23,465 nt of DNA from Candidatus Hydrogenedentota bacterium (GTDB taxonomy: Bacteria > Hydrogenedentota > Hydrogenedentia > Hydrogenedentales > SLHB01). The notes under the pieces are model-generated. The model was not told the origin of the DNA. It saw nothing but the letters and a program-made list of their open reading frames with translations, and did not search any database. Position numbers and translations under genes: made by a program. Numbering within the stretch: the first letter of the stretch is position 1; each line of letters opens with the position of its first letter. The stretch is taken from assembly GCA_013349485.1 (NCBI GenBank), contig DUZM01000010.1:1-23465 (forward strand), read 5' to 3'. Shown here piece by piece: positions 7,809-16,080 of this stretch.

Positions 7809-9444
7809 AGATTACGAGGGTAACGATCGCCCCCGCCAGAATCAATAGGACCGTAATCAGACTCAACGCCGAGACTAGTCGGCTTGGCCCGTAGTGCATC
7901 AACGTGAGGATCCGCACCGACAACGGCGTTTGGCCGGGCGGACATACCAATACCGTGGCTTCGAGTTCGCCGACCGACAACACAAACGTCAGGCCCCACA
8001 CCGCAACCAGCGAAGGCCAAAGAAGCGGCAGAATAATACCCGTCACGCGGCGCCGCCACCCCACCCCGCCGACCGATGCCGCTTCCTCGAGCGCCGGGTC
8101 CAGCGCGGTCAAACATGCGCCCGCCCCCCGATGCGCGAAGAATAGATACCGTCCCACACACGCCAGAACCACGACTAATAACGTGTCGTAGACGAGGGCC
8201 GGCAACCCGGGCCGGTTCCACGTCAGGATCAGGCCGATGCCGAGAACCGGCCCGGATATCAGAAAGGGAACGGCACTAAGCGCGAATATCCTGTGCAAAG
8301 CGCCACCGCTGCCGCGTTGGGCGCCACGAAGCCCCCCGGCTCCCGTCCTCGTCGCGGAATCCAAAAGCCGCAAACGCTCGAGATACGCCATTGAAAAGGC
8401 CAGCGCCGTCACGAGCGTGGCCGCTGCACTTGCCAAGATTACGGTCGTGGTGATCTCTTCCTTAGCAGTCCGCAATGCCTCAAAGAACGATCGCGCGGGC
8501 ATCGCGCGCCGAATGAGCGCTCCGAGCGGCAACGCCGTGGAGATCGCGACGAGAAACCACGTGAAAACCAACGCCGCCGCGCCATGGCCCGAACGGCGTC
8601 CGGCCGCGTTGCGCGGCCGGTGTGCGCCCGTAAGCCAAGGCCGGCTTTGACGCATATAAAGGCCCCACGCGGTTAGCGCGGCGACCCCGCAAAAAACCAG
8701 GGGTATCGCGTGCGCCGTGGCCCCCGAGAAATCGTTGAAAGCGCTGAACCGGCTATAGATCTCCGCGGGGTACACATTCACCTGCAACAAGGACGGCGTA
8801 GAGAAACTCACCAACGCCAGCATAAACACGAACAACGTTCCGGTGAGAATGGTCGGCCCGACCAGCGGCAACGTGATGCGCCGGAAAACCCGGCCCTTTC
8901 CCGCTACGCACAACCCCGCCTCCTCGAACCGCCGGTCAAAACCACGCAGCGCCAGAAAAGTGGCAAACGCGACCAATGGATAATAGACTAAGGAAAACAC
9001 GAATATGACGCCCGATACCGCGTACAGATTCGGCGGCGATGCCCCGTCCCCATACGACAACTCGAGCAACTTCGCCGCGTACCCCCTTCTGCCGAGGAGG
9101 TCCACCCACGCCACCGTGGCAATGTACGGCGGGATGAGGAACGGCACGGCTAGGGCGCACACCAACGTGCGGCGCATTCGTCGCCCTGCGCAGGCCACGG
9201 CGTATCCCGCGACAACGCCCAGAACCGTGGCAAAAAAGGCCGTCCCACCCGCGATGGCGAGCGTGTTGCGCAACAGCGACCACTGCCGGCCTTCGGCCAG
9301 GACCTCCCGATACGCCGCAATCGTGAAACGGCCGTCCACCCAAACGGATCGGCCTAACACGAGGCCGGGCGGAACCAACGCAACACCCGCAAAGAGCGCC
9401 AGCGTCAGCCCAATGTACACGCACAACGAACCGTTTCGCGGCAT
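7771..9444 (-). CDS. ABC transporter permease, fused double-domain (FbpB-like)
   Basis: A 557-residue inner-membrane protein with two permease halves in one chain, as in the Fe(III) transporter FbpB. Each half carries the EAA cytoplasmic loop that docks on the ATPase: FEEAGLCVAGKGRVFRRITLP (about 173-193) and LEEAASVGGVGWRRRVTGIIL (about 452-472). Around ten or more hydrophobic segments are visible. A Gly/Arg-rich insert (near 365-385, RTGAGGLRGAQRGSGGAL) lies in the second half. I take ATG at 9444; an in-frame TTG at 9450 overlaps the stop of the binding-protein gene. The tight junctions on both sides show one operon. Substrate could be ferric iron, thiamine, phosphonate or another small solute. 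Confidence 0.88.
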   Translation of the reverse strand: MPRNGSLCVYIGLTLALFAGVALVPPGLVLGRSVWVDGRFTIAAYREVLAEGRQWSLLRNTLAIAGGTAFFATVLGVVAGYAVACAGRRMRRTLVCALAVPFLIPPYIATVAWVDLLGRRGYAAKLLELSYGDGASPPNLYAVSGVIFVFSLVYYPLVAFATFLALRGFDRRFEEAGLCVAGKGRVFRRITLPLVGPTILTGTLFVFMLALVSFSTPSLLQVNVYPAEIYSRFSAFNDFSGATAHAIPLVFCGVAALTAWGLYMRQSRPWLTGAHRPRNAAGRRSGHGAAALVFTWFLVAISTALPLGALIRRAMPARSFFEALRTAKEEITTTVILASAAATLVTALAFSMAYLERLRLLDSATRTGAGGLRGAQRGSGGALHRIFALSAVPFLISGPVLGIGLILTWNRPGLPALVYDTLLVVVLACVGRYLFFAHRGAGACLTALDPALEEAASVGGVGWRRRVTGIILPLLWPSLVAVWGLTFVLSVGELEATVLVCPPGQTPLSVRILTLMHYGPSRLVSALSLITVLLILAGAIVTLVIYGYARRRVHVRG

Positions 9445-9446
9445 GT

Positions 9447-10457
9447 TCAACGAAGGAATTCCTGTTGGATGAACCGTGCCGACGCGGCCATTTGGGCTGC
9501 CGCCGCTGCAAAATCAACCGGCATGGCCTTGACCTCGGTAAGGTTCGGAACCGTCTCCGGCGTCTCGATCCCCGGTTTCAAGGGAATCTGTATCGATCGC
9601 GTGCGCGCCAACATTCGCTCGACGTCCGGGCTCAGCAGATAATCGATAAGCGCTTTGCCGCCTTGCGGATTCGGCCCGGCGCGAATCAGGGCAACCGTGT
9701 TCGGTATAACCAGGGTGCCCATACCTTCTTCACCCTGGTCGGGCATGATCCATTTGGCCGGCAGGCCGTCCTCGACCGCGCCGTTGGCATCGTCCGTGTC
9801 GGTGAGGCCTATAGCGTATTCGCCTTGAGCCACCATGTCGCGCACCGTCGCATTCCCGGCAAGAACCGCAACGTCATTCTTCTGCAAATCGACGAAGAAA
9901 CCCTTGGCCCTTTCGTCGCCCCACGTTGCGAACAAGACCGCCGCGTGCGTCGCCGTCGTGCCGAACAGCGGCTTGGCAATGGCCGCCGCGCCCGCCCACT
10001 CGGGTTTCGTAAAATCCAGGATAGATGTCGGCGGATCGGCAACAAGGTCCGTGTTGTAGATGATGACCCGCGCCCGGGCCGCGAATCCCGCCCAGTGTCC
10101 ATCGGGATCTTTGAACTGCTCCGGGATGTCCTTCGCGGCCGGCGAAACGTAGGGCGCCGTGACCCCTTCGTTTTTCAACACAATAGTCTGAACGACTTCG
10201 TTGTTCCAGAACACGTCCGCGCGCGGCCGCGATTGCTCCGCAATGAGCCGCTGCACGAGCCCTGTGGTCTTGGAGGCCTCGGTGTCGTACACCGCCTTGA
10301 CCTTCACCCCCGTCTGTTTCTCGAACGCGCGCAATACCGGTTGAGAATACATCTCATCCAATGCCGTGTAGACGACCACGGCCGGCGTATCCTCCTTGCC
10401 GCAGCCGCACCCGGCAAAGACCAGAATCATCGAAAGAAGCCCCATTATCGTTCTCAT
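9447..10457 (-). CDS. ABC transporter substrate-binding lipoprotein, Fbp-like (family 1 extracellular)
   Basis: A 336-residue periplasmic binding protein. The N-terminus is a lipoprotein signal with the lipobox LVFAGC (Cys17), so it is anchored to a membrane. The body follows the FbpA / extracellular solute-binding fold: VVVYTALDEMYSQPVLRAFEKQTGVKV, then RADVFWNNE, ARVIIYNTDL, ATHAAVLFATWGDERA and LVIPNTVALIRAGPNPQGG. These are signatures of ferric-iron and related (thiamine, 2-aminoethylphosphonate) binding proteins. The Tyr pair that coordinates iron in FbpA is not obvious, so I do not assign iron. It is the first gene of the importer operon and follows the MttB-like gene by 110 bases on the same strand. 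Confidence 0.88.
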   Translation of the reverse strand: MRTIMGLLSMILVFAGCGCGKEDTPAVVVYTALDEMYSQPVLRAFEKQTGVKVKAVYDTEASKTTGLVQRLIAEQSRPRADVFWNNEVVQTIVLKNEGVTAPYVSPAAKDIPEQFKDPDGHWAGFAARARVIIYNTDLVADPPTSILDFTKPEWAGAAAIAKPLFGTTATHAAVLFATWGDERAKGFFVDLQKNDVAVLAGNATVRDMVAQGEYAIGLTDTDDANGAVEDGLPAKWIMPDQGEEGMGTLVIPNTVALIRAGPNPQGGKALIDYLLSPDVERMLARTRSIQIPLKPGIETPETVPNLTEVKAMPVDFAAAAAQMAASARFIQQEFLR

Positions 10458-10539
10458 TGCTCTCGCCTTCCGATTCTGTGGGCTTGCGCCCGACGCCAGA
10501 GCAGCGATAGGGTCGAAATCCTACTCGGCCGTCTTCCCG

Positions 10540-10563
10540 CCCGCGGTGGAACGGGACCCTACC
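10540..10563 (+). repeat. Hairpin-CCCTACC repeat, copy 1
   Basis: CCCG/CGGG around an eight-base loop, followed by CCCTACC. The stretch GGTGGAACGGGACCCTACC is 17 of 19 identical to the copy at 15953-15971. It sits in the gap between the MttB-like and binding-protein genes. Confidence 0.5.
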
Positions 10564-10567
10564 GCCG

Positions 10568-11995
10568 TTAGCCCACGACGAAGCCGCTCACGATCGCCTC
10601 GAGCCGGGCTCGACGTTCTGCGTCCAGTGGCGCGCTAGCCCGCGCGGCGAGCTTCCGCGCCTGCTCCCGCGCCAACGCGTACGTGTCTTTACTGCCTTCG
10701 GCCGCCCACGTGGCATGGGGGCCCCGCACCGCGACACGCGGCATGAAATACTCGTCCGTGCGCAGCCATTCGAGCGTGTGCAACGAGTTAAGGTAGCCTG
10801 TGCCTTGCGGCCCTATTTCGGCGACCAGATCCTTGGCGATCGTGGCCTCGTTGGTCGTGATGCCCGCGGCGATCCGCCGCGACATCGCCGAGATCTCCTC
10901 GTCCATAATGAGCTGTTCGTTGCTGCACGTCAACCCGGTGGCAAACATGCCGCAATTCACAATGAGATCGTTGCCCCCCCCCACCGCGCAGAACGTGCTC
11001 AGCGTCTTCTCCCAGGCGTTCTGCTCGTCGTGGGCGTGGTTGTCCGAGTTGGGCGCCGTAGTGTGCGACGGCACCCGATAGAACCGGGCCAGTTGCGCAC
11101 CCGCTATCCGGCAAACACTGGTCTCGACGGAGCCGACCAGCGCGAAACCACTGCGCATGTCCGTAGTCGTCCACGAGTTCGCGTACAGCACCTTGGCGCC
11201 GGGCTTAATCAACTGACACATGACCAACCCCGACAGACACTCGGCGTTGTTGACCGTCAGCAGACCCGCCAACGTATACGGGGACGATATCCCCGCGATG
11301 GGTTCCGGCAATATCGCCAGCGGCACGTCCAGCTCGACGGTATCGACGAGCGCCTCGAGCACCCCTTCTTCCCAGAACAACGGGCTCGTCGGCGAGAGTT
11401 GGCTGATACCGTAAGGCCGGCTTTTCATGTCGCCGGGAAAAACCGCCGCAAGCATATCGATGACGGCGCGGTTCACGCTGGCCCTGTCCGTCGAGAAAAA
11501 GATGGGTTTCCGGCTGTTCTCGACGCACGCCTTCACGCCGTACAGCAACGTGGCCCGGGGATCCGGCGCGTCCTGCGGCATCACCGGGATGCCGATCATG
11601 TCGATGTGCTCGAGCACCTCACAGATCCGGGCGAACTGCTCGACGTCGGTCACGGTCGATTTCCGCGTCTCGCCCGTGTCCGAATCCACCCAGAAGACCG
11701 CATTATGCCCGGCAGCGATCTTCGACACGCCGTCGCCCAGCACAAATGCGCGTTCGCCTTCCCGATCGAACACCTCGAACTGCGCGGGAATATGGCGCAT
11801 CGCCTCCTCGACCCGCGCGCGGGGAAAACGGACGACGCCCGTATCCGCATCGACAGGGAGGCCTTGTTCCTCGAGAAAGGAACGCATACGGGCGCCGAGG
11901 ACCTTCACGCCGCAGTTCTCGAGAAGGTCCAGTGTGGCCTCGTGAATCAGCCGGATGTCCTCATCCGACAGCACTTCCAGCATTGCGAGTTTCAT
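10568..11995 (-). CDS. MttB-family (non-pyrrolysine) methyltransferase
   Basis: A complete 475-residue member of the trimethylamine methyltransferase family (MTTB). Archaeal MttB needs an in-frame amber codon for pyrrolysine; here the frame is uninterrupted, so it belongs to the large non-Pyl group that includes the glycine betaine:corrinoid methyltransferase MtgB. Recognisable parts include LSDEDIRLIHEATLDLLENCGV near the start, FWVDSDTGETRKST, KPIFFSTDRASVNRAV, ISQLSPTSPLFW, GLTCSNEQLIMDEE and GYLNSLHTLEWLRTDEY near the end. Such enzymes move a methyl group from a quaternary amine to a corrinoid protein. AGGAGG lies five bases before the ATG. It sits between a DegT-type aminotransferase and an Fbp-type importer on the same strand. 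No corrinoid protein is next to it, so the methyl acceptor and substrate remain open. Confidence 0.88.
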   Translation of the reverse strand: MKLAMLEVLSDEDIRLIHEATLDLLENCGVKVLGARMRSFLEEQGLPVDADTGVVRFPRARVEEAMRHIPAQFEVFDREGERAFVLGDGVSKIAAGHNAVFWVDSDTGETRKSTVTDVEQFARICEVLEHIDMIGIPVMPQDAPDPRATLLYGVKACVENSRKPIFFSTDRASVNRAVIDMLAAVFPGDMKSRPYGISQLSPTSPLFWEEGVLEALVDTVELDVPLAILPEPIAGISSPYTLAGLLTVNNAECLSGLVMCQLIKPGAKVLYANSWTTTDMRSGFALVGSVETSVCRIAGAQLARFYRVPSHTTAPNSDNHAHDEQNAWEKTLSTFCAVGGGNDLIVNCGMFATGLTCSNEQLIMDEEISAMSRRIAAGITTNEATIAKDLVAEIGPQGTGYLNSLHTLEWLRTDEYFMPRVAVRGPHATWAAEGSKDTYALAREQARKLAARASAPLDAERRARLEAIVSGFVVG

Positions 11996-12104
11996 GAGTC
12001 CCTCCTGAATCCATGGTAATCCACCCGCTCTGCGGGCGAGAATTCACAAGGTTCTACCTTTCCCAAGTCGTTAGCGCACGTACGTCGCCGCACCGTTAGG
12101 TAGG

Positions 12105-13427
12105 CTAGGACGGCCACCACGTGCATGCATTTTCATCGGCGGTACAGCATGCCGAGAGCACGGCATTGATCCGATCGGCAAGCTCGCGGCAATCCGCGGC
12201 CGTATACCACTGGTTAATCCCGATAGTGACCATGCGGTCGAACAGGTCATCGGCGACCGGGCACATCCCTCGTTGGATCCCGTGTCGCTTCGCGAGCGGA
12301 AACATATAGCCGTAGACGTGCCAGTCCGGCGCGCCACTGCTGCCGCGCATGGTCGCGTCGACCTTCAGCGCGCGCAGGCCTTTAACAATCCGCTCGCCCA
12401 ACGCGATAGTCTCGGGGAAAAACCGCAGCATATAGCCCACCTCCCCCTCCGGATCGTTCGATCGCTGCGACATGATCTCTCTAAACGGTTCGAGGCGTTT
12501 CAGAACGCGGGCCTTAGCCGTGCGAAACCGCTTGACGTTTCTTGGCATCTTCTTGAGTTGCACGGCGTCTATGGTTGCCTCGAGCTCGGACATGCGGTAG
12601 TTGGTTCCCGAGAACAGTTCGCCTCGATATCGCTCCGGCCCAAACCGATCCGGCCGCCACAACCCCCCGCACTCGGCCAATTGACTCGCCCGATCCCAGA
12701 GCCGCTGGTTCCGGGCAAGCAGCAGCCCCCCTTCCCCCGCGCCGACAATCTTGTAGCACGAAATGCTGAAGCAGCCGTAGTCGCCGAATGTGCCGACGTA
12801 CTTGCCTCGGAATTGGCCGCCGCAAGATTGTGCGCAGTCCTCGACCACCTTGAGCTTGTGTTTCCGCGCCACCCGCATGATGGCGGCCATATCGCATACG
12901 CCGCCCATGATGTGTGTCGGCGCAATCGCCACCGTGCGTTCGGTGATGAGCGGTTCAATCTTCGCGGGGTCCATGTGAAGCGATTCGTCCACGTCGCAAA
13001 ACACCGGCGTCGCGCCAAGCATGTCCACGACGCTTGCCGTCGCGAAGAAACCGATGGCCGGGCAGATGACCTCTGTGCCGGGGCCGACCCCCACGCCGAC
13101 AAACGCCGCGTGGAGCGCCCCCGTGCCCGAACTCAGACCGATGACGTGCCTGACCCCGAAAATCTCGCGGGCCACCCGCTCGAAGGCCTGGACGCTCGTC
13201 TCGTCGAGCGTCGAATAGTAGTTCGCAAAGAACGGGCCTTCGCCCCACTCCTCTTTTTCAGCAGTCGCCCGGAGCGTATCAAGCGTCTTCTTGGAGAAAC
13301 CGAACCGCCGGCAAACCGCCATGAACTCCTCGATGCCGATCTTCGGTTCCCCTTTGGCCTCGATGCCCGATACCGCCCGCATGCTCCCCTGCAACGCAAT
13401 CCGCTGCGCATCCCGCCGCTTCGACAT
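12105..13427 (-). CDS. DegT/DnrJ/EryC1/StrS-type PLP aminotransferase
   Basis: A 440-residue fold-type I PLP enzyme of the sugar aminotransferase family. Hallmarks are the SSGTGALHAAF phosphate-side loop (about 99-109), the VEDCAQSCGG motif with the PLP-ring Asp (D197), and FSISCYKIVGAGEGG with the Schiff-base lysine K226. The family usually aminates keto-sugars for surface polysaccharide or antibiotic sugars. It is longer than usual (about 370-400) because of an N-terminal extension of some 30 residues. I chose ATG at 13427 with AGGGG upstream; a GTG at 13433 is also in frame. It is the first gene of a minus-strand run leading to the MttB-like gene 109 bases on. Whether it works with that enzyme or with polysaccharide genes is unknown. 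Confidence 0.9.
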   Translation of the reverse strand: MSKRRDAQRIALQGSMRAVSGIEAKGEPKIGIEEFMAVCRRFGFSKKTLDTLRATAEKEEWGEGPFFANYYSTLDETSVQAFERVAREIFGVRHVIGLSSGTGALHAAFVGVGVGPGTEVICPAIGFFATASVVDMLGATPVFCDVDESLHMDPAKIEPLITERTVAIAPTHIMGGVCDMAAIMRVARKHKLKVVEDCAQSCGGQFRGKYVGTFGDYGCFSISCYKIVGAGEGGLLLARNQRLWDRASQLAECGGLWRPDRFGPERYRGELFSGTNYRMSELEATIDAVQLKKMPRNVKRFRTAKARVLKRLEPFREIMSQRSNDPEGEVGYMLRFFPETIALGERIVKGLRALKVDATMRGSSGAPDWHVYGYMFPLAKRHGIQRGMCPVADDLFDRMVTIGINQWYTAADCRELADRINAVLSACCTADENACTWWPS

Positions 13428-13445
13428 ATTCACAAACCCCTAACC

Positions 13446-13514
13446 CACAAACAAAGGGACTGACACAAGCGGAGCGAGTCCCCGAGCGAAGACGGGTCTG
13501 TCCCTTTGTTTGTG
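13446..13514. repeat. Palindromic element, copy A (69 bp, perfect 15 bp arms)
   Basis: CACAAACAAAGGGAC at the left is the exact reverse complement of GTCCCTTTGTTTGTG at the right. The core reads TGACACAAGCGGAGCGAGTC, then CCCGAGCGAAGACGGGTCT. This is the cleanest copy of a family also seen at 13550, 13581 and 15750. Confidence 0.8.
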
Positions 13515-13549
13515 CCTTTCTTTGCGCCTTTGTTTGCGCTTTCTTGCCC

Positions 13550-13580
13550 AAGGCACTGACCCAAGCGGAGCGAGTCCCCG
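13550..13580. repeat. Palindromic element, partial copy B
   Basis: This is a truncated left half: GGCACTGACCCAAGCGGAGC followed by GAGTCCCCG, almost the same as the left side of copy A, with no right arm. Confidence 0.65.
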
Positions 13581-13658
13581 CAAACAAAGGCACTGACCCA
13601 AGCGAAGCGACCTCGCCGTAGGCGGGCGAGCGAAGACGGGTCTGTCCCTTTCTTTGTG
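13581..13658. repeat. Palindromic element, copy C
   Basis: Left arm CAAACAAAGGCAC with CTGACCCAAGCG, right part GAAGACGGGTCTGTCCC plus TTTCTTTGTG. The arms match imperfectly and the centre has its own small hairpin (CTCGCC/GGCGAG). Confidence 0.65.
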
Positions 13659-13689
13659 CTCCCTCTCTTTGGCTAACCAATGACGGCCA

Positions 13690-13719
13690 AGTATAGAAGG
13701 TGCGCCTAACCGCCCGCAA
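13690..13719 (-). promoter_or_regulatory. Possible promoter of the DegT-MttB-Fbp gene run
   Basis: On the minus strand TTGCGG (13714-13719), an 18 nt spacer and TATACT (13690-13695). If used, the palindromic elements A-C lie in the transcribed leader of about 255 bases before the aminotransferase. Confidence 0.5.
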
Positions 13720-13779
13720 ATCCCGCGAAACGGTTCGCGCAGCACACATCAACATATGGAACAGTCTCTTTGCGGGTGC

Positions 13780-13802
13780 CACTGGCGGCTCGTCCGCCAG
13801 TG
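13780..13802. repeat. Hairpin repeat CACTGGCGG/CCGCCAGTG
   Basis: Nine perfect base pairs around a five-base loop, 55 bases past the end of the ABC-2 permease gene. There is no T run in either direction, so it looks more like a dispersed palindrome than a terminator, though it could slow or end transcription. Confidence 0.6.
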
Positions 13803-13856
13803 CTCTTGCCGGCAATATTTCTGTGTGTCTGATTACCGCGAACGCCACTTTCTCAG

Positions 13857-15605
13857 TTACCGGGCCCGCATGCGGAACCGGGCAAACACGCGAACCGCCG
13901 CCGCCAGCAACGCACTTCCGAACAACGCAAAAACTACGACGTTCGCAATCCAGAACGGCGTTATCATCGAGCCCTCCCTCCCAAACGCGGCGTCGTCGAG
14001 ATGGAGCCCGGCGTTCGTTAAGAAAGCCGTCAGCGGCGAAAGAAAAGCCCCAAGACTGGGCTTGTCAGGGTTCGCGAGGTCTACGAAGAAATCGACTTGG
14101 AACAGAATCGATATCAGCCAGGGCAAGATGCCGCCGCAGATGAATAGATTGAGGCAAACGGAGCATACTGCTGCACATCTAGTAGTCTTGCAGAGGGCAG
14201 ATGCTAGTAGGCCGACAGCTAGAGCTGTATAGGCCGCGACACATAAACTCACGAATCCTGTAAACAGCAGGTCCCATCGCCGAACTCGCCAGAAAACCAG
14301 TGGAATAATGGATAGGCAGATGAGCACCAGGATAGCCCCCGTTGCGACGGCCGCCGCGCCAAACTTCCCCAAAACGATCTCGCGCGGCCGCATCCCCGAA
14401 AGCCGCAGCATGTCAAACGTGTGGCGCTCGCCTTCGTTTGTGAGCAATCCTGCGGTGCGCGTGGGCGCAAGTAGAACAACAACAAGAGGCATGAGCAAAA
14501 GGACCAGCCACAGGGACACTGCCAATGCCGGCCGATCTTCAGTGAAGTAGATGCCGCAGAAACTCAGTGCCGAAGCCAGGGCGAATATGCCCGCACAAGC
14601 CGCCAGAGCTACACGCGGATTGCCCCACAGGCCGCGCCGAAGCTCGCTGACAAAAACCGGATTCAGCCCGTCCGCAATCGGCGGCGCTTCAGTGCGACGC
14701 ATGAAGAAGGCCTGCAGCGATCGCGCTCGCCGTTTCTCGGCCACGTCCGGCTGGACGGACGTGGACAATGCAGCGCGCTGGACGGGATGAGGAGCGCGCC
14801 GAAGGAATCCAACGGTGCAGGCAAAACAGACTGAGCAGACGACCGCGTTGAGCGCAAGCAACGCGGCGAACTCCAATGGGGAAAACCCGTTACAGACGGC
14901 CTCGATCTGCGCGAATGGGTTAAATGTTGCCATAAGCGCTAGGACAATGTTATTGCTCTGCGGGCTATCAAAGTACACAGGCCCAAACATCGAATTACGC
15001 AACCACACAAGCGCATAAAATGGGATACCTGACAGGATCATCATGGCGATGCAGCTCCCGCCGAGCGCGTTTCCCGGTTTACGGAAGGCACTCGAGCAAA
15101 GGAGGCATGCCGACGCCAAGGAGAGTGCCCAGGAACCAACAGCCGCATACCCAACAACGGCAACGTACCAGAACTCGGGCACAAACGACAGCGCAATTGC
15201 GGTTGCGGGCAGGCTCAACAAGATCAGAAACGCAAGTCGGCGGAGCGAACACACGAGCTTGCCGAAAGCAATGCCGGATGGCCGCATCAGGCTGAGATAC
15301 ATTAGGTCGTACGTGCCTCGCTGCTTTTCACTGACAATGGCGTTGCCGGCGTACGCCGGGATTGTCAGGGCCGCGTACACGAGAAGGGCGTGCAACAGCG
15401 GACGGAGGAAGTCGCCGAGGAATTCCACGCGTTCCATCGTGCCCAAGAAGCCCGGCCCGTTGAGTGCCGAAGGGTCGAAGTGCCTGATAGGCAATACAAT
15501 CACGAGCAGGAACCCGACAAAAAGAACACGCGCGGCCCACGTGCGTCTTCGTCGGCCTTCACACACCAAGTCCCGTTTCACCAACGCTAAGCACGGAATC
15601 GGCAT
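13857..15605 (-). CDS. ABC-2-type permease, internally duplicated, no ATPase nearby
   Basis: A membrane protein of 582 residues with two homologous halves. Each begins with a cytoplasmic, basic N-end (ALVKRDLVCEGRRRR; NPVFVSELRRGLWGNPR) and a hydrophobic segment, then a matching loop: VSEKQRGTYDLMYLSLMRPS in half one (near 91-110) and NEGERHTFDMLRLSGMRP in half two (near 390-407). This E-x-x-R-x-T-x-D/[LM] loop is typical of ABC-2 permeases, which export drugs, lipids or polysaccharides. I start at ATG 15605 because GGGAGG lies upstream and the N-terminus then looks like the family; the frame also opens at 15638. The usual ATPase gene is absent on both sides. Repeat elements flank the gene at 13.4-13.8 and 15.75 kb. 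Confidence 0.85.
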   Translation of the reverse strand: MPIPCLALVKRDLVCEGRRRRTWAARVLFVGFLLVIVLPIRHFDPSALNGPGFLGTMERVEFLGDFLRPLLHALLVYAALTIPAYAGNAIVSEKQRGTYDLMYLSLMRPSGIAFGKLVCSLRRLAFLILLSLPATAIALSFVPEFWYVAVVGYAAVGSWALSLASACLLCSSAFRKPGNALGGSCIAMMILSGIPFYALVWLRNSMFGPVYFDSPQSNNIVLALMATFNPFAQIEAVCNGFSPLEFAALLALNAVVCSVCFACTVGFLRRAPHPVQRAALSTSVQPDVAEKRRARSLQAFFMRRTEAPPIADGLNPVFVSELRRGLWGNPRVALAACAGIFALASALSFCGIYFTEDRPALAVSLWLVLLLMPLVVVLLAPTRTAGLLTNEGERHTFDMLRLSGMRPREIVLGKFGAAAVATGAILVLICLSIIPLVFWRVRRWDLLFTGFVSLCVAAYTALAVGLLASALCKTTRCAAVCSVCLNLFICGGILPWLISILFQVDFFVDLANPDKPSLGAFLSPLTAFLTNAGLHLDDAAFGREGSMITPFWIANVVVFALFGSALLAAAVRVFARFRMRAR

Positions 15606-15749
15606 ATAAGTGGATGCCTCCCAGTATTCCAACGCCATTCATCAACCAGTCGTGCAAAGGCCGTTTGAAGACGAAATAAGCTCTAGACAGCCTAGACCAT
15701 CCAGATATGTCATTCCCAACGTGATTCCGTAATCGCCTGGTAAGCATGA

Positions 15750-15838
15750 GCGAAAAGCGGGGACTGACGCAAGCGAGCCGCGTTCGCCATGAACGCGCAC
15801 CGTCAGGAAGCGAGACGGGTCTGTCCCTGCTTCTTCGC
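15750..15838. repeat. Palindromic element, copy D
   Basis: It opens with GCGAAAAGCGGGGACTGACG and closes with GACGGGTCTGTCCC plus TGCTTCTTCGC. The outer arms pair imperfectly, and the centre holds GCGTTC/GAACGC (15780-15796). The GGGACTGAC...GGGTCTGTCCC frame ties it to copies A-C on the other side of the ABC-2 gene. Confidence 0.65.
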
Positions 15839-15946
15839 GATCACCGCGTTGGTGCCTGAGGGCATTCAGCAAACATCTGCCCCGACTACTTAGAGCACGC
15901 TTAACGTCGGCTTACCCGGCGATTACGCCTTGTCTGCCCGTGCAAC

Positions 15947-15971
15947 GGTCGCGATGGAACGCGACCCTACC
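15947..15971 (+). repeat. Hairpin-CCCTACC repeat, copy 2
   Basis: GGTCGCG/CGCGACC with an ATGGAA loop, followed by CCCTACC, which overlaps the right arm by two bases. Near-identical core to the copy at 10540. Confidence 0.6.
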
Positions 15972-15980
15972 AGTTTCCGA

Positions 15981-16003
15981 CCGCGCGCGAGCGCGGCCCT
16001 ACC
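15981..16003 (+). repeat. Hairpin-CCCTACC repeat, copy 3
   Basis: CCGCGC/GCGCGG with a GCGA tetraloop, directly followed by CCCTACC. It lies ten bases after copy 2. Confidence 0.55.
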
Positions 16004-16006
16004 GGC

Positions 16007-16036
16007 TTGCGTCAGACTCACCGCGTGTAGTATGTA
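16007..16036 (+). promoter_or_regulatory. Weak possible promoter of the small membrane protein
   Basis: TTGCGT (16007-16012) and TATGTA (16031-16036) are 18 bases apart. The -10 is poor; listed because the -35 resembles the others in the window. Confidence 0.3.
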
Positions 16037-16080
16037 TCCAACCAAGACAACGCTAAGCCGAACGACGGGGATTGCCTCAA

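Larger units (their letters stand above)
15606..16080. other. Repeat-bearing intergenic region
   Basis: There is no gene here. The region holds palindromic element D, two hairpin-CCCTACC repeats and a possible promoter for the small membrane protein gene that follows. Confidence 0.6.

Noticed and set aside
10568..11995. A pyrrolysine-containing MttB
   Set aside because: The frame has no in-frame amber codon over its full length.
13440..13660. Repeats as a CRISPR array
   Set aside because: Spacing is irregular, copies are unequal palindromes, and there are no cas genes.
13780..13802. A Rho-independent terminator for the ABC-2 gene
   Set aside because: The stem is strong but no T run follows on the minus strand, so it is listed as a repeat.
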